Source: a bacterium
GTDB lineage: Bacteria; Vulcanimicrobiota; Xenobia; Xenobiales; Xenobiaceae
Reading direction: 5' to 3'
DNA length: 7,791 bases
Assembly (NCBI GenBank): GCA_017444165.1
Contig: JAFSXH010000284.1
Location: forward strand, 1-7,791
Shown: positions 6,051 through 7,791 of the stretch, piece after piece
Layout: each line of letters begins with the position of its first letter
Position numbering within the stretch: position 1 is the stretch's first letter
Notes under the pieces: generated by a model
The model's database searches: none
What the model saw: the letters and a program-made list of their open reading frames with translations, nothing else
Told to the model about the DNA's origin: nothing
Program-made: the position numbers and the translations under genes

Positions 6051-6877
6051 TGCCCGAATTGCCAGAGGTTGAGACTATAAGGCGCGGCTTGGAGGGGTAT
6101 CTTCCAGGGCGCAAGATCGCCAAAGTTAAAATAGGGTTGCCTAAGTTGCTCATTAATGCCGATGTGGATGATTTTAGCCGAGCAGTTGTGGGCGAGACAT
6201 TCACAAGCGTCAGGAGAAAGGGGAAGATCCTCATACTCGATCTGGAGAAGCACTCCATTTTAGTGCGCTTAGGTATGACGGGACAGCTAACCTTCCATAA
6301 CTCTGAGGATGAAGAGGCGACAGATAAACATACCCACATAATCGTCAAAAACGATGATGATTCTTCTCTCCGTTACAGAGATATACGCCAGTTCGGCAAG
6401 TGGTATCTTTATAGCACTGAGGAACTGGTTAATTGTAGAGAGCTAAATGATCTAGGTCCCGATCCTTTTCAAGATGAGTACACCTTGGAGGCTTTAACTG
6501 AGAATCTGTGTTCTACCAGCAGGGCCATAAAGACGGCTTTACTTGATCAAAAGATCGTTTCAGGTTTAGGCAATATTTATGCAGATGAAGTACTCTTTGA
6601 TTGTGGAGTAAATCCTAACAGATCAGCAAAATTACTAACTGAGGATGAGATCAAAAGTATTTACGTATCCATCCCTAAAATATTGCAGAAATCTATAGAT
6701 AATCGCGGGACGACTTTTTCAGATTATCGGGACGCTAACGGGGAAAAGGGTGATAATGTTGCTTACTTAAACGTCTATGGCCGTGCTGGTCAAGTATGTG
6801 GCCGCTGTGGAGAGGTTCTCGTTAAGGCCACAATTGGTGGCAGGACTAGTACGTGGTGTCCTCAGTGTCAGCGGTAG
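6050..6877 (+). CDS. mutM: Formamidopyrimidine-DNA glycosylase (8-oxoguanine repair)
   Basis: 275 residues, the normal length. MutM removes 8-oxoG and formamidopyrimidines from DNA and nicks the abasic site by beta/delta elimination. The N-terminus MPELPEVETIRRGL supplies the Pro nucleophile exposed after Met removal and the catalytic Glu. Lys57 in VRRKGKIL, Met76 in LGMTGQL, and RYRDIRQFG (108-116, the DNA-intercalating strand) are all in place. The helix-two-turn-helix region carries SGLGNIYADEVLF (171-183). NRGTTFSDYRDANGEKG (218-234) is the lesion-recognition loop area. The C-terminal zinc finger has Cys250, Cys253, Cys270 and Cys273, with the DNA-phosphate Arg265 in GGRTSTWC. The ATG shares its A with the TAA of the nuclease gene (TAATG), implying translational coupling. 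Nothing suggests loss of function. Confidence 0.97.
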   Translation: MPELPEVETIRRGLEGYLPGRKIAKVKIGLPKLLINADVDDFSRAVVGETFTSVRRKGKILILDLEKHSILVRLGMTGQLTFHNSEDEEATDKHTHIIVKNDDDSSLRYRDIRQFGKWYLYSTEELVNCRELNDLGPDPFQDEYTLEALTENLCSTSRAIKTALLDQKIVSGLGNIYADEVLFDCGVNPNRSAKLLTEDEIKSIYVSIPKILQKSIDNRGTTFSDYRDANGEKGDNVAYLNVYGRAGQVCGRCGEVLVKATIGGRTSTWCPQCQR

Positions 6878-6882
6878 GAGGT
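6876..6882 (+). promoter_or_regulatory. Strong ribosome binding site for the TIGR04076-like gene
   Basis: AGGAGGT overlaps the TAG stop of mutM and stands 11 bases before the ATG at 6894. It supports that start over the longer in-frame reading that would begin inside mutM at 6777. Confidence 0.75.
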
Positions 6883-6893
6883 ACACTTATACT

Positions 6894-7286
6894 ATGAAGC
6901 ACAAAGTTAGATTGACAGTTATCGATAAGAAACTCTACCCAAATATTCAACAACAGTATTGTGCTGATCCAAACTCTGGTCAATGTCCATGTTACAATGT
7001 AGGTGATGTTTTTGAGTTTTATCGTGATGAAGAACGGGATGATTTTTGGCATTGTGGCTTAAACACGTTGGTTAGTACGAACGCTAATCCAGACACAGTG
7101 GCGGGAGGACCTAAGATGCCACATTGCTCTGAATTGTGGGATGCAATCAGTCGCTATATTTACACAGGCTTGCAGGGTGGTTCTATCATGAAGGGATGGA
7201 TGAAGAGAGAAAATGAGATGATCGCCTGTTGTTCAGACGGAACGAGGCCAGTTATTTTTAAAATAGAACGGATTGATTATGAATGA
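6894..7286 (+). CDS. Small cysteine-rich protein, TIGR04076 family
   Basis: 130 residues, no signal peptide or membrane segment, so probably cytoplasmic. It follows the pattern of the uncharacterised TIGR04076 family: an N-terminal KVRLTVIDKKLYPN strand (4-17), a Cys-Pro-Cys-Tyr turn with VGDVFEF (31-42), a central HCSELWDAISRYIYTGLQGG (77-96), and the C-terminal ACCSDGTRPVIFKIERI (111-127). Seven Cys are present (23, 31, 33, 54, 78, 112, 113), with the CxC and CC pairs suggesting metal or redox binding, but no function is established. The gene starts 16 bases after mutM, and its stop overlaps the next gene as ATGA, so it is expressed in the same unit. Confidence 0.85.
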   Translation: MKHKVRLTVIDKKLYPNIQQQYCADPNSGQCPCYNVGDVFEFYRDEERDDFWHCGLNTLVSTNANPDTVAGGPKMPHCSELWDAISRYIYTGLQGGSIMKGWMKRENEMIACCSDGTRPVIFKIERIDYE

Positions 7287-7791
7287 AATATAATTTTTGT
7301 AGAACATTTTCGACTATATTATCTTTGACTTTATTGTTCTCGATGGGATGTCAGCAGGCTAAGGATCTGGATAAGCCGCAAGCAGTCGCTACTAAGGCGG
7401 CAGTATCTGCTGAGGACAGCTTAAAGAAGCTAAAAGATGACGTTTCCAGTTATAGTAAGTTCTCTTCAGAAAATGCCTGGAAATATCTGCAAATGCAGGT
7501 AAATATGGGGCCGCGTTACGTGGGAAGTTTGGGCCATGGAGAGGTTGAGAAGTTTATTAAAGATGAATTGGGAAGATTAAAATACCAGGTTATTGAGCAA
7601 AAGTTCATCGCTCAAACTCCGCAAGGAGCTAAGAATATGAACAATATTTTAGCTTGTGCCAATTTTTCACCTGAAAAGAATTCCATAATTGTGGGGGCGC
7701 ATTACGATACTAAGCTATTTAAAGAGTTCTCCTTTGTAGGGGCCAATGACGGAGCTTCTGGAGTGGCTGTTCTTTGGAACTGGCTAAAAAT
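7283..7791 (+). CDS. M28-family zinc peptidase / glutaminyl-cyclase-like lipoprotein, 3' end outside window
   Basis: 169 codons are visible and no stop is reached. A short basic N-terminus and hydrophobic core (11-21) end at SMGC, with Cys23 as probable lipidation site; Ser at -3 is less usual, so lipoprotein status is likely rather than certain. A charged linker follows (24-60). Then come AWKYLQMQVNMGPRYVGSLG (65-84), FIAQTPQGAKNMNNILACAN (108-127), VGAHYDTK (137-144, with zinc-ligand candidates His140 and Asp142) and FVGANDGASGVAVL (151-164, Asp156 the bridging-ligand candidate). The FxAQTPxG block and the short HYD-to-ND spacing resemble glutaminyl-peptide cyclotransferases, while NDGASGVAVL resembles M28 aminopeptidases. 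The deciding active-site residues lie beyond the window. The start overlaps the upstream stop by 4 bases (ATGA). Confidence 0.88.
   Translation, partial: MKYNFCRTFSTILSLTLLFSMGCQQAKDLDKPQAVATKAAVSAEDSLKKLKDDVSSYSKFSSENAWKYLQMQVNMGPRYVGSLGHGEVEKFIKDELGRLKYQVIEQKFIAQTPQGAKNMNNILACANFSPEKNSIIVGAHYDTKLFKEFSFVGANDGASGVAVLWNWLK

Noticed and set aside
6777..6893. Longer reading of the TIGR04076-like gene beginning inside mutM
   Set aside because: The extra 39 residues overlap the mutM zinc finger in another frame, while AGGAGGT at 6876-6882 and the family's N-terminal pattern support the ATG at 6894.

Overview
The window holds seven genes, all on the + strand and tightly packed. They suggest a bacterial chromosome of moderate, slightly AT-leaning composition. 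A lipoprotein-type signal, a bacterial Ser/Thr kinase with one membrane anchor, an RNB-family ribonuclease and MutM are all present. Nothing here fixes the phylum. The DUF6273-type repeats, the M28/glutaminyl-cyclase-like lipoprotein and short heptameric spacer repeats would fit several host-associated or environmental Gram-negative lineages, so the taxonomy is left open.

Layout. (1) 1-666 is the C-terminal end of an RNB-domain exoribonuclease cut by the window edge. (2) 698-2647 is a transmembrane protein kinase: a complete Hanks-type kinase domain, a Thr/Pro-rich linker, one membrane segment and an outer DUF6273-like domain. (3) 2728-4125 is a kinase-less paralogue: the same membrane segment followed by two DUF6273-like domains. 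Its 3' spacer copies the spacer after the kinase gene. (4) 4230-6050 is an OLD-family (YbjD-like) ATPase-TOPRIM nuclease. (5) 6050-6877 is mutM, whose start overlaps the nuclease stop by one base. (6) 6894-7286 is a small Cys-rich protein of the TIGR04076 type. (7) 7283-7791 is the beginning of an M28/glutaminyl-cyclase-like lipoprotein, overlapping the previous gene as ATGA.

How they may work together. Genes 4-7 look like one transcription unit joining DNA transactions (nuclease, base-excision repair) to two apparently unrelated genes. Genes 2 and 3 form a separate surface-sensing module. The kinase would face the cytoplasm, and its DUF6273 domain, along with the two in the paralogue, would face outward as a ligand-recognition or decoy surface.

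The most interesting signal is in the last third of each DUF6273 domain. The copies in genes 2 and 3 are about 96 percent identical for roughly 300 bases, including a 109-base exact match. They then become hypervariable just before and after the WWLRS motif. There nearly all changes fall on codon positions 1 and 2, and almost every codon ends in C or T. That is the pattern left by diversity-generating retroelements (AAY template codons turned into NNY). No reverse transcriptase or template repeat lies in this window, so the diversifier would have to act from elsewhere or be extinct. No tRNA, rRNA, CRISPR array or transposase was seen.
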